Shown here in pieces: positions 1 to 6,261 of a stretch of 8,088 nt of DNA. The stretch covers positions 1 to 8,088 of the forward strand of contig CAYHEX010000210.1 of NCBI GenBank assembly GCA_964355365.1. The letters run 5' to 3'. Each line of letters begins with the position of its first letter. Positions within the stretch are counted from its first letter, which is position 1. A program made the translations under genes and the position numbers. The notes under the pieces were generated by a model, which was given only the letters and a program-made list of their open reading frames with translations, was not told the DNA's origin and did no database searches. The DNA comes from SCUN01 sp964355365 (lineage in GTDB: Bacteria; Acidobacteriota; Vicinamibacteria; Vicinamibacterales; SCN-69-37).

Positions 1-1
1 C

Positions 2-1054
2 GGCACCCGCACGTCGCCGCTGATCGGCGACCAACCACGTCGCGGTATGCCGACCGTGACCTTTCTTGCCAAGGCTGACGGCAAGGACGTGCCGCGCATC
101 GTGTCTGACGCCACAGGCTGGGGCGAACGCGCCGACGGCACCTTCGACTTCAATGTCGGCAAGATGGCGCGGGTCGTGGGCACCGAGTGGTATTCGCTCG
201 AAGTGAAAGTGGAACCGTACTCGCGCATTGAGTACCTCATTTCTTACAGCGCCGGTGATCTGCGGCTCGATCCGCACAACCCGCGAAAAGTGCAGCGCGT
301 GGGCGGACCCGCGTCGGAGTTCGTGATGCCCGGCTACATGCCGCCGCAGGAATTCGTGGATCCGCCGACCCGTCCGTCCGGTGAACTTCTCGACACGGTC
401 GTCGAGAGCAAGGTCCTGGGTGACTCACGCCGGGTCATCGTCTACACGCCGCCCGGGTACAGGGATGACGGGTTCTATCCGATGGCGGTGTTCGAGGACG
501 GCGCCCTCATGGTGAACACCGGCGAAGCGCCGCGCGTGCTCGACTGGTTGATCGCGCACCAGGCGATCGAGCCGATCGTGGCCGTCTTCGTCGAACCGAA
601 GTCGCGCGTGGATGACTATCGTCGCGGCGCGCCCATGCAGAGATTCATCACAGACGAACTGCTGCCGTGGGTGGCCGAGCACTACAGCGTGACCAAAGAC
701 GCCGGCGAGCGCGCGATCATCGGCGTGTCGGCCGGCGCCCGAGCCGCGCTCAACACAGCGGCGACCTCGCTCGAGTCCTTCAACCGTCTCGGCCTGCTGA
801 TTCCGGCGCTTGACCAGGCGGATATCGATGCCATCCCGCAGCGCACCAGGCGTCGGCTGCGCGTCTCGATCCTGGCGGCCCACTACGATGCGCTGAACCT
901 CTCGCCGGCGCGCAGCGCCCATTTGACGGTCGCGGATTACGGCCACGCGGTCGAATACGAGGAAGTGCCCGAAGGTCACAGCACCGCGACCTGGCGGACC
1001 CACCTGCGCACGGTGCTCATCAGCCTGTTTGGCGTGCAGAAAAAGCGCACGTAG
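2..1054 (+). CDS. Enterochelin-esterase-like alpha/beta hydrolase (5' partial)
   Basis: Putative serine esterase of the Fes/YieL (esterase D-like) family. Residue numbers count from the ATG at 47. The catalytic domain starts around residue 115; 'RRVIVYTPPGY' (128-138) is the typical first strand. The nucleophile elbow is GVSAG with Ser228, the probable acid is Asp281 in 'HYDALN', and the probable base is His311 in 'GHSTATWR', which matches the family GHSWxxWR motif. Residues 1-105 resemble the N-terminal immunoglobulin-like domain of enterochelin esterases, including the 'DPHNPRK' segment. The frame is open to the left edge, and the residues before the ATG (GTRTSPLIGDQPRRG) resemble the family 'GTPLxEPIPGDxxH' lead-in to 'VTFL'. 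No ribosome site precedes the ATG at 47. I therefore call the gene truncated by the window, with its start upstream. The elbow has Ala where many relatives have a second Gly. The substrate is unknown; a siderophore ester is only one possibility. No signal peptide can be judged because the start is missing. Confidence 0.85.
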   Translation, partial: GTRTSPLIGDQPRRGMPTVTFLAKADGKDVPRIVSDATGWGERADGTFDFNVGKMARVVGTEWYSLEVKVEPYSRIEYLISYSAGDLRLDPHNPRKVQRVGGPASEFVMPGYMPPQEFVDPPTRPSGELLDTVVESKVLGDSRRVIVYTPPGYRDDGFYPMAVFEDGALMVNTGEAPRVLDWLIAHQAIEPIVAVFVEPKSRVDDYRRGAPMQRFITDELLPWVAEHYSVTKDAGERAIIGVSAGARAALNTAATSLESFNRLGLLIPALDQADIDAIPQRTRRRLRVSILAAHYDALNLSPARSAHLTVADYGHAVEYEEVPEGHSTATWRTHLRTVLISLFGVQKKRT

Positions 1055-1102
1055 GGCGTCTTCGGCTCCGCCGTCGGCAACTATCCGACTCCGAACACCG
1101 TC

Positions 1103-1111
1103 TGATACATT
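1103..1111 (+). promoter_or_regulatory. Possible extended -10 element upstream of the LolA-like/Omp85 unit
   Basis: TGATACATT reads as an extended -10 (TG-n-TACATT, 4 of 6 matches to TATAAT). Transcription from it would start near 1118, giving a leader of about 15 nt that contains the GGGAGG ribosome site. No convincing -35 hexamer lies 17 bp upstream. The remaining gap after the esterase (1055-1102) shows no clear terminator. The call is weak. Confidence 0.25.
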
Positions 1112-1120
1112 CGCCTGCCT

Positions 1121-1126
1121 GGGAGG
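1121..1126 (+). promoter_or_regulatory. Ribosome binding site fixing a GTG start
   Basis: GGGAGG lies 6 nt before the GTG at 1133. It is the strongest Shine-Dalgarno match in this part of the window and supports the GTG as initiator. The encoded protein then begins with a proper signal peptide. Confidence 0.7.
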
Positions 1127-1132
1127 AATCAC

Positions 1133-2161
1133 GTGAAAGCGAAGCTGTCTCTGTTTGCCGCCGGCGTGGCGCTGCTGGTCCTCGCGGCCGGTGCGTTCAC
1201 TCCTGTTCCACTCCTTGCCCAGACCGATCTCGACGCGTTCATGAAAAAGGTGCTCGCCCGCCGGGACGACAACTGGAAGCGGCTCCAGCAGTACATCCTC
1301 AACGAACGCGATGTCGTTGAGCTGCGCGGTCCGGGGCAACTGCCCGTGTGGGGCGAACGGCGCGAGTTCACCTGGTTCCTGCGCGACGGATTCTTCGTGC
1401 GCAGCCCGCTCACGGTCAACGGCGTGACGATCAACGACGCGGAACGCCGGAAGTACGAAGACAACTACGTCCGGCGCGAAAAAGCGCGTGAGAAGCGCGG
1501 ACGCAAAGGCGAGGTCAGCATCGGTTCCGGCGGCGTCACGGTCACCGCGCCCTCTGATCCTGCGGAACCCGCCGCAGACACGCCGGCGACGGTCGAGGGT
1601 CTCATCGCGCAGACGCGCGAGCCACAGTTCATCTCGTCGGCCTACTTCCTCAAGTTCAAGTTCGAAGAGGGCAAATACGCACTCGCCGGTCGCGAGAAAC
1701 TTGACGGCGTCGATGTCCTGAAGATCGAGTACTACCCGGCGCGGTTGTTCTCCGACGACACCGATCGCAACAAGCGCCGCGTGGACCGTGGAGACAAACC
1801 CAACAAGGACCAGCAGCTCGGCCAGGCCATCGAGACGGCCGCCAACAAGGTGTCGCTCGTCACGCTGTGGGTCGAGCCGAAGTCGAACCAGATCGTGAAA
1901 TACGTGTTCGACAACGTGAACCTGGACTTCCTGCCCGGCGCCGCATTCGTGCGTCTCAGCGACGTCAGGGCCACGATGCAGATGGGCCAGCCGTTCGTGG
2001 GCACCACCGCATCGTCATCCAACCCGACGCCCGACGTGTGGCTGCCGAAGAACGTGAACATGTACATCGCGTTGATGGTGGCCGTGGGTCAGTTCGACAT
2101 GCGCGTGTCCATGGACTACACGGATTACAAGCTGGCCGAAACGTCCAGCCGGATCAAGTAG
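1133..2161 (+). CDS. Secreted LolA/LppX-like protein of unknown function
   Basis: The 342-aa product starts at GTG behind a strong ribosome site. Residues 1-29 form a signal peptide: Lys2/Lys4, a hydrophobic core (LFAAGVALLVLAAGAF), and probable cleavage after LLA before Gln30. No lipobox Cys is present, so the mature protein is probably soluble in the periplasm. I do not recognise a named family with certainty. Residues 165-335 have the alternating-strand pattern of LolA-type half-barrels: 'FKFEEGKYALAGREKLDGVDVLKIEYYPARLF' is seen in two parts around 175-206, then 'TLWVEPKSNQIVKYVF' (244-259), 'DVWLPKNVNMYIAL' (301-314) and a closing 'DYTDYK' (328-333). The 'WVEPxSNxIVK' followed by 'WLPK' order is common in outer-membrane lipoprotein-sorting and carrier proteins. 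A highly charged segment (104-126) and a Gly/Ala/Pro-rich linker (127-152) split the N-terminal part from this region. The stop lies 2 nt before the Omp85-like gene, so co-translation is likely. By inference it could deliver a hydrophobic substrate to that pore. Confidence 0.75.
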   Translation: MKAKLSLFAAGVALLVLAAGAFTPVPLLAQTDLDAFMKKVLARRDDNWKRLQQYILNERDVVELRGPGQLPVWGERREFTWFLRDGFFVRSPLTVNGVTINDAERRKYEDNYVRREKAREKRGRKGEVSIGSGGVTVTAPSDPAEPAADTPATVEGLIAQTREPQFISSAYFLKFKFEEGKYALAGREKLDGVDVLKIEYYPARLFSDDTDRNKRRVDRGDKPNKDQQLGQAIETAANKVSLVTLWVEPKSNQIVKYVFDNVNLDFLPGAAFVRLSDVRATMQMGQPFVGTTASSSNPTPDVWLPKNVNMYIALMVAVGQFDMRVSMDYTDYKLAETSSRIK

Positions 2162-2163
2162 CG

Positions 2164-3435
2164 ATGACGTCGTTTCTTGTTCTCTGCGCGTGGCTTCTCG
2201 GCGCGGCGCCGCAGACACCGGTGCCGGGCGAAGTGATCGGCGATATCCGCGTCCACGGCAATCACATCACTGCTGATGTCGAAGTGATCCGTCTCTCCGG
2301 CCTCACCAAAGGCGCGTCCGTCACGGCCGAGACCGTGGCGCGGGCCGAGCAGCAGCTCAAGTCGTCGGGCAAGTTCGACGACGTGCAGGTGTTGAAGCGG
2401 TTCGCGTCGATCGAGGATCCGACGCAGATCCTCATCATGCTCGTCGTGAACGAAGGTCCTGTGCAGATCGAGATTCCGGACATGCCGGATGCGTCCGGAG
2501 TGTTTCGGCCGAAGATCGTCAGGCGAGGCATCGGCAAGAAGCTGATGTACATGCCAATCCTCGACGGCGAAGACGGCTACGCGGTGCGCTTTGGCGTGCG
2601 CGTGGCCTATGTGCCGTCGGCGCGATCGCAGACGCGGCTGTCGTTCCCGTTCACGTGGGGCGGCGAGCGTCGAGCGGGCGCGGAGTGGGAGAAGGGCTTC
2701 GCGCATGGGCGTCTGCAGTTTGGCGGCGCGCTGACCAGCAGCAAGCATCCGTTCTACAACCAGACCGATGCTCGGCGGCAGGCGTGGGCGCGCGCGGAGG
2801 TCAGTGCGATGCGCATGCATTTTGGCAGCACCGCCTCGATGCAACGCGTGAACTTCGGCGGCGCCGTGGACCAACTGAAGAGCGTTGGCGTGGATGCCAC
2901 CATCGACACGCGACTTGATCCGTTGTTTCCGCGCAACGCCGTGTTGATTACAGGTAAAGCCGAGCGAGTGCGCGTCTCACCTGACGGCGGCACCGCGCGC
3001 GATCCCTTCGTGCGCACAAAGGTGGACGGCAGCGTCTATCTGGGGTTGGTCCGGCAGGTGGTGTTGGTCGCCCGCGCCGTTCGCGAAGACGCCTCGCAGG
3101 CCCAGCCGCTGTATTTCAAGTCGATGCTCGGCGGCATGTCCAACCTGCGCGGCTTCGAAACCGCCAGCTTCGCCGGCGACACGTTGGTCGCAGGCACCGT
3201 TGAGCTTCGGTCGCCGATCAGTTCCCCGGTCAGCGCCGGCAAGGTCGGCGTCCGCATCTTCGCCGACGCCGGTACGGTCTACGACAAGGGCCAGCGCTAC
3301 AAAGACCAGACCCTGAAACGCGGCTACGGCGCCGGCCTCTTCATCACCGCGGCCGTCTTCCATCTCAATCTCGATGTGGCCCACGGCAAGGGCGCGGGGA
3401 CGCGGGTGCACTTTGGGGGTGGATTCAGTTTCTAG
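2164..3435 (+). CDS. Omp85-superfamily outer-membrane protein, single POTRA plus barrel (BamA/TamA-like)
   Basis: The 423-aa product starts at the ATG 2 nt after the preceding stop. The frame stays open to the left, but upstream residues overlap the previous gene and look like shadow sequence, while the ATG yields a signal-like N-terminus (MTSFLVLCAWLLGAAP). Residues 24-98 are one POTRA domain: 'IGDIRVHGNHITADVEVIRLSG', an 'LKSSGKFDDVQV' helix-strand, and the closing 'ILIMLVVNEGP'. Barrel strands follow from about 135. Diagnostic Omp85 motifs are visible: 'DTRLDPLFPRNA' (248-259, like DTRDNPLFPTRG), 'LRGF' (328-331, the loop-6 VRGF motif) and 'FADAG' (366-370, the FxDxG motif). The last residue is Phe, the usual outer-membrane sorting signal. 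Full BamA has five POTRAs and about 800 residues, so this is a minimal paralogue and not the essential assembly factor. The protein probably inserts or translocates substrates at the outer membrane. Its partner may be the LolA-like protein encoded directly upstream. Confidence 0.88.
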   Translation: MTSFLVLCAWLLGAAPQTPVPGEVIGDIRVHGNHITADVEVIRLSGLTKGASVTAETVARAEQQLKSSGKFDDVQVLKRFASIEDPTQILIMLVVNEGPVQIEIPDMPDASGVFRPKIVRRGIGKKLMYMPILDGEDGYAVRFGVRVAYVPSARSQTRLSFPFTWGGERRAGAEWEKGFAHGRLQFGGALTSSKHPFYNQTDARRQAWARAEVSAMRMHFGSTASMQRVNFGGAVDQLKSVGVDATIDTRLDPLFPRNAVLITGKAERVRVSPDGGTARDPFVRTKVDGSVYLGLVRQVVLVARAVREDASQAQPLYFKSMLGGMSNLRGFETASFAGDTLVAGTVELRSPISSPVSAGKVGVRIFADAGTVYDKGQRYKDQTLKRGYGAGLFITAAVFHLNLDVAHGKGAGTRVHFGGGFSF

Positions 3436-3444
3436 CCACCTAAT

Positions 3445-3594
3445 AAGGGCAAAGGGCAGAGGGCAAAGGGCAAAGGCGAGGGGAAAGGAGACAGGGAATA
3501 GGAGGCCAAAGGCAGGCTCGTCGTACCTTCCTACTTCCTGTTCCCTATCCCCTCGAACCTCGCCTTTGCCCTTTGCCCTCTGCCCTTTGCCCTT
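3445..3594. repeat. Long composite inverted repeat built from GGGCAAA heptamers
   Basis: A perfect 37-bp inverted repeat has arms at 3445-3481 and 3558-3594. A second stem on the same symmetry axis has arms at 3490-3505 and 3534-3549, with one mismatch and two G-U-type pairs. Inside the left arm, 7-bp units run GGGCAAA, GGGCAGA, GGGCAAA, GGGCAAA (3447-3474); the right arm mirrors them exactly, including the variant unit. It fills most of the 200-bp gap between the Omp85-like gene and the next gene. The RNA would fold into a very stable hairpin of about 150 nt. No T-run follows either arm, so it is not a standard intrinsic terminator, though it could slow polymerase, protect mRNA 3' ends or act as a REP/MITE-like dispersed element. 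Open frames crossing it give runs such as 'ALCPLPFALCPL', which is a repeat artefact and not protein. Confidence 0.9.
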
Positions 3595-3603
3595 GTCAGG
3601 GTC

Positions 3604-3609
3604 TATCAT
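3604..3609 (+). promoter_or_regulatory. Possible -10 element (TATCAT) upstream of the second LolA-like gene
   Basis: TATCAT matches TATAAT at 5 of 6 positions and lies just outside the right arm of the inverted repeat. A start near 3616 would leave a leader of about 20 nt holding the GGGAG ribosome site. No clear -35 is seen at 16-18 bp, since that position falls inside the repeat arm. The flanking bases GTCTA..ATCG resemble the speA -10 region. Confidence 0.3.
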
Positions 3610-3625
3610 CGTCTTGCCTGTCTTT

Positions 3626-3630
3626 GGGAG
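3626..3630 (+). promoter_or_regulatory. Ribosome binding site deciding the start of the second LolA-like gene
   Basis: GGGAG sits 5 nt before the ATG at 3636. It favours this start over an in-frame ATG at 3573, which would place 21 extra residues inside the right arm of the inverted repeat. Confidence 0.7.
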
Positions 3631-3635
3631 ACGTT

Positions 3636-4349
3636 ATGAATCGCAAGACTGTGGTGTTGCTGTCGCTGTGCACGGCATTGCTGTGCTTCTCCTCCTCCGC
3701 GTTCGCGCAGACGGTTGACGAAATCGTTCAGAAGAATCTGGCTGCCAAGGGCGGCGTCGAAAAGCTGAAGGCTATTCAGACGTTGCGCACCACCGGCACG
3801 ATGACCGGGCAGGGGCAGTCGGCAACCGTGACGTCGCTCACCAAGCGGCCCAATTTCACGCGGACTGATTTCGTGACGAACGGCCAGACGATGACCATGG
3901 CGTTCGACGGCATGAAGGCGCGGATGATCAATCCCTCGATGGGGCCGACGGCGGTGGAGATGCCGGCCGAGCAGCTCGAGATGATCAAGGACCAGTCCGA
4001 CATGGACGGTCCGCTCGTCGACTACAAAGCCAAGGGCCATCAGATTGAATTTGTCGGCGCTGAGATGGCGGACGGCAAGAAGGTGATGCACCTGCGGGTC
4101 TTCCGCAAGACGATGCCGGTGCAGGACGTGTATCTCGACAGCGTGACGTATCTCGAGACAAAGATGACGACGGCCGTGCCCGGCTCGGGTGTGTTCGAAA
4201 CGCAGTTTGGCGACTACCGCACAGTTGACGGCATGACGATGCCGTTCCTGATCAAGACGGTGGCGGCGGGCATGACGTTGAGCGAGATGAAGCTCACGAA
4301 GATCGAAGTGAACCCGAAGCTCGACGACGCGGTGTTCAAGATCAAGTAG
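3636..4349 (+). CDS. Periplasmic LolA-like / outer-membrane lipoprotein-sorting-type protein
   Basis: The 237-aa product has a textbook signal peptide: N-terminal Arg3/Lys4, a hydrophobic core (VVLLSLCTALLCFSSS), and an AFA motif with cleavage before Gln25. The mature protein opens with 'TVDEIVQKNLAAKGGVEKLKAIQTL' (split here at about 26-50), the helix-plus-turn seen at the start of many small LolA-fold proteins in Acidobacteriota and related phyla. A series of amphipathic strands follows: 'SLTKRPNFTRTDFV', 'TMTMAFDGMKARMI', 'MHLRVFRKTM', 'VYLDSVTYLETKM', 'FETQFGDYRTVDGMTMPFLIKT'. It ends with 'VNPKLDDAVFKIK', the usual terminal 'LDDxxFxxP/K' strand. LolA-fold proteins bind acyl chains of lipoproteins or other lipids in a half-barrel; the cargo here cannot be read from sequence. 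The start is fixed by GGGAG and by the signal peptide. It follows the Omp85-like gene in the same direction but lies beyond the inverted repeat, so it may be a separate transcript. Its stop is 9 bp from the stop of the convergent LytTR gene. Confidence 0.8.
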   Translation: MNRKTVVLLSLCTALLCFSSSAFAQTVDEIVQKNLAAKGGVEKLKAIQTLRTTGTMTGQGQSATVTSLTKRPNFTRTDFVTNGQTMTMAFDGMKARMINPSMGPTAVEMPAEQLEMIKDQSDMDGPLVDYKAKGHQIEFVGAEMADGKKVMHLRVFRKTMPVQDVYLDSVTYLETKMTTAVPGSGVFETQFGDYRTVDGMTMPFLIKTVAAGMTLSEMKLTKIEVNPKLDDAVFKIK

Positions 4350-4358
4350 ATCGTCGCG

Positions 4359-5117
4359 CTACCCCAGCCGCTCCTGCAACTTGCCCCGATAGCCGCGGCT
4401 GAGCATCAGCTTTGTGCCGTCGCGGAGGATCACGGCGTAGTCGCCGTTGAACCACGGGTGCAGTTCCTTGACGCGCTCCATGTTCACGATGCGTGAGCGG
4501 TGGATGCGCAGAAATAACTTCTGATCCAGGCGTCCCTCGATCGCATTCATCGTCTCGCGCAGGAGATGCGCTTCCTTGCCGACGTGCACCCGCACGTAGT
4601 TGCCGGCAGCCTCGATCCAGTCGATCTCGTCCGCGCGGAGAAAGAACAGCCGCCCGCCGGACTTGACGACGATCCGATCCTGCTTCGTTGCGGCGGCCGG
4701 CTGAAGGTCGCGGACCAGCTGCATGAGCTGCGTCTTGAGCGCGCCGCCGTCCTCCGCCTCGAGCTGCTTGCGCGCGCGCGCCACGGCGCCCTCGAAACGC
4801 TCGCGATCGAACGGCTTGAGCAAGTAGTCGACCGCATGCACGTCGAACGCCTTGATCGCGTACTGATCGTAGGCGGTCACAAAGACGACCGCCGGCATGT
4901 TGTCGGCGCCGATCTCGCGAATGACGTCGAAGCCCGTACGATGCGGCATCTGCACGTCAAGAAACACGAGATCCGGTTGCTGGCCGACGATGGCCTGAAT
5001 GGCCTGGTCGCCATCCGCCGCTTCGCCGACCACCTCGAGCCCGTCCTGGTCAGCGACCAGCGACCGCACCCGCTCCCGCGCCAGCGGCTCATCGTCAACA
5101 ATCAGTGTTCGAATCAT
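4359..5117 (-). CDS. LytTR-family response regulator
   Basis: The 252-aa product has the usual length and layout of AlgR/LytR/BtsR-type regulators. The receiver domain occupies residues 1-118 and carries the acidic pair Asp8/Asp9, phospho-acceptor Asp54 in 'LVFLDVQMP', switch Thr81 in 'FVTAYDQYAIKAF', and Lys101 in 'YLLKPF'. A linker (about 119-145) leads to a LytTR DNA-binding domain at about 147-251, seen in 'RIVVKSGGRLFFLRADEIDWIEAAGNYV' (read in two parts) and 'FLRIHRSRIVNMERVKEL', with 'LMLSRGYRGKL' near the end. All residues needed for phosphotransfer are intact. The gene lies 44 nt downstream of the sensor kinase on the same strand, so the two form a cognate pair. There is no strong Shine-Dalgarno before the ATG; translation may depend on coupling. 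Two ACGTCT direct repeats 21 bp apart lie immediately upstream and could be a self-binding site. Target genes are unknown. Confidence 0.95.
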   Translation of the reverse strand: MIRTLIVDDEPLARERVRSLVADQDGLEVVGEAADGDQAIQAIVGQQPDLVFLDVQMPHRTGFDVIREIGADNMPAVVFVTAYDQYAIKAFDVHAVDYLLKPFDRERFEGAVARARKQLEAEDGGALKTQLMQLVRDLQPAAATKQDRIVVKSGGRLFFLRADEIDWIEAAGNYVRVHVGKEAHLLRETMNAIEGRLDQKLFLRIHRSRIVNMERVKELHPWFNGDYAVILRDGTKLMLSRGYRGKLQERLG

Positions 5118-5125
5118 GGCGTCTT

Positions 5126-5152
5126 AGACGTGAATCGCGTGTTTCGAGACGT
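5126..5152 (-). promoter_or_regulatory. Possible LytTR-type operator: ACGTCT direct repeats at 21-bp spacing
   Basis: On the minus strand ACGTCT occurs at 5152-5147 and again at 5131-5126, exactly 21 bp apart start to start, or two helical turns. The nearer copy also forms a short palindrome, CGTCT-T-AGACG, at 5120-5130. LytTR regulators are known to bind paired direct repeats of about 9 bp separated by about 12 bp, which is the same geometry. The site sits between the kinase stop and the regulator start. Six-base repeats can arise by chance, so this is a candidate only. Confidence 0.3.
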
Positions 5153-5161
5153 CGGCAGTGT

Positions 5162-6259
5162 TCATTTCCGACACGGAAAAGTGAGTTCGGCGGTGAAACC
5201 GTCCCGGCGGCGGTCGATGCTGAGGTCCCCCTCCTCGCCGAAGTGGTGGAGGAGGCGCGCGCGGGTGTTCGTGAGGCCGATGCCGCCCGGCCGGGTGGTG
5301 TCCGACGGTCCCGGGCCGTTGTCGGCGACGGTGAGCCTGAGAAGGCCGTCGCGCCGGGTCGCGCTGACCCGGATCGCTCCGGGCCCGCTGTGCTGGGCCA
5401 CGCCGTGCTTGATGGCGTTTTCGACCAGCGGCTGCAGGATCAGCGTCGGCACGAGACAGTCGAGCGTGTCCGAGTCGATGTCGAGATCCACCGTAAGCCG
5501 GTCACCGATCCGCGTCTGCTCGATTTCCAGGTAGCTGCGTGTGAAATCGAGCTCGCGCGAGAGCGGCACTTCCTTCTGGCCACCGAGCTCGAGCGTGATC
5601 CGGAGCAGGTCGCTCAGCCGCACGAGCACTTTGTCGGCGAGGTCCACGTCGCGATGCATCAGCGCCGAGATGGCGTGCAGCGTGTTGAACAGAAAATGCG
5701 GCTGCAGCTGCTGCTGCAGCGCCACGAGCTGCGCTTCCATGAGCCGCGTCTCGAGGTTGGCCTCGCGCAGCGCGCGCTCCTGCGTCTCGCGGTAATAGAA
5801 CACCGCGTGCGCGAGCGCCACGATGCCCATGCCGGCCAGCAGCTCCCAGTCGATGAGCTGCAACAGTTGCCCCGGCAGGCCAGACGTCCACCGCGTCGCG
5901 AACGTGGCGACATATCCGTCGCCCTGGCCATTCATGGCGGCCGCGCGCACCCACAGCGCCGCCTGCGTTGTGGTCTGCAGCGCGATGTGGAGCGCGCCGG
6001 CGGTGAGCGCAGCGGCCACGTGCAGCGGAATGGCGATGCGCGGCGTGCGGTCGATGCGCCACCGACGCGACAGCGCCGCGAGCGGCACCGACAGCGCCGC
6101 CCAGCCGAACCAGAACGAGGAGTTGAGCGCCGCGAGCGAGAACACGTCGGGCATGCGCCCGTCGCTGCGCACCATCTGATAGGCGATCGACGTCGAAAAC
6201 ACCGACGCAACCGCGGCGACGAGCAGAATCAGAATCGCGGTGCGCGCGCGAAAACGCAT
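5162..6259 (-). CDS. LytS-type sensor histidine kinase (His_kinase PF06580 family)
   Basis: The 365-aa product has four predicted membrane segments at about 8-28, 41-63, 76-96 and 134-155. They are followed by a coiled coil (157-185, 'YRETQERALREANLETRLM') and the kinase core. Phospho-acceptor His188 lies in 'LQQQLQPHFLFNTLHAISAL', the hallmark of the LytS/YehU group. The ATP-binding half shows the N box 'QPLVENAIKHG' (276-286), G1 'VADNGPG' (311-317) and G2 'GGIGLTNTRARL' (325-336). There is no extracellular sensor domain, so the signal is probably sensed within or near the membrane. I chose the ATG at 6259 because AAGGCGAGG stands 6 nt before it; an earlier ATG at 6307 would add 16 polar residues and overlap the ATPase gene by 46 bp. 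The gene begins 2 nt after the ATPase stop and is followed by the LytTR regulator. It should autophosphorylate His188 and pass the phosphate to Asp54 of the regulator. Confidence 0.92.
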   Translation of the reverse strand: MRFRARTAILILLVAAVASVFSTSIAYQMVRSDGRMPDVFSLAALNSSFWFGWAALSVPLAALSRRWRIDRTPRIAIPLHVAAALTAGALHIALQTTTQAALWVRAAAMNGQGDGYVATFATRWTSGLPGQLLQLIDWELLAGMGIVALAHAVFYYRETQERALREANLETRLMEAQLVALQQQLQPHFLFNTLHAISALMHRDVDLADKVLVRLSDLLRITLELGGQKEVPLSRELDFTRSYLEIEQTRIGDRLTVDLDIDSDTLDCLVPTLILQPLVENAIKHGVAQHSGPGAIRVSATRRDGLLRLTVADNGPGPSDTTRPGGIGLTNTRARLLHHFGEEGDLSIDRRRDGFTAELTFPCRK

Positions 6260-6261
6260 GG

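Noticed and set aside
425..1339. 304-codon minus-strand frame opposite the esterase and the first LolA-like gene
   Set aside because: It crosses an intergenic gap and two well-supported genes; the composition is that of a mirror frame.
2125..2874. 249-codon minus-strand frame opposite the Omp85-like gene
   Set aside because: It is a His/Arg-rich mirror of the POTRA and barrel codons with no domain signal.
3445..3594. CRISPR array or direct tandem-repeat locus
   Set aside because: The heptamer units are mirrored around one centre and have no spacers, so the block is an inverted repeat and not an array.
2977..3609. Frames running through the 3445-3594 hairpin on both strands (210 codons minus; 114 codons plus at 3374-3718)
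   Set aside because: The open reading is produced by the stop-free GGGCAAA/TTTGCCC repeats, giving the familiar 'ALCPLPFAL' artefact.
4566..5534. 322-codon plus-strand frame across the LytTR regulator and kinase
   Set aside because: It spans two real minus-strand genes and the gap between them and has no domain or ribosome site.
5701..5720. GCTGCAGC-type near palindrome
   Set aside because: It encodes the LQQQLQ residues just before the phospho-acceptor His of the kinase, so coding constraint explains it.
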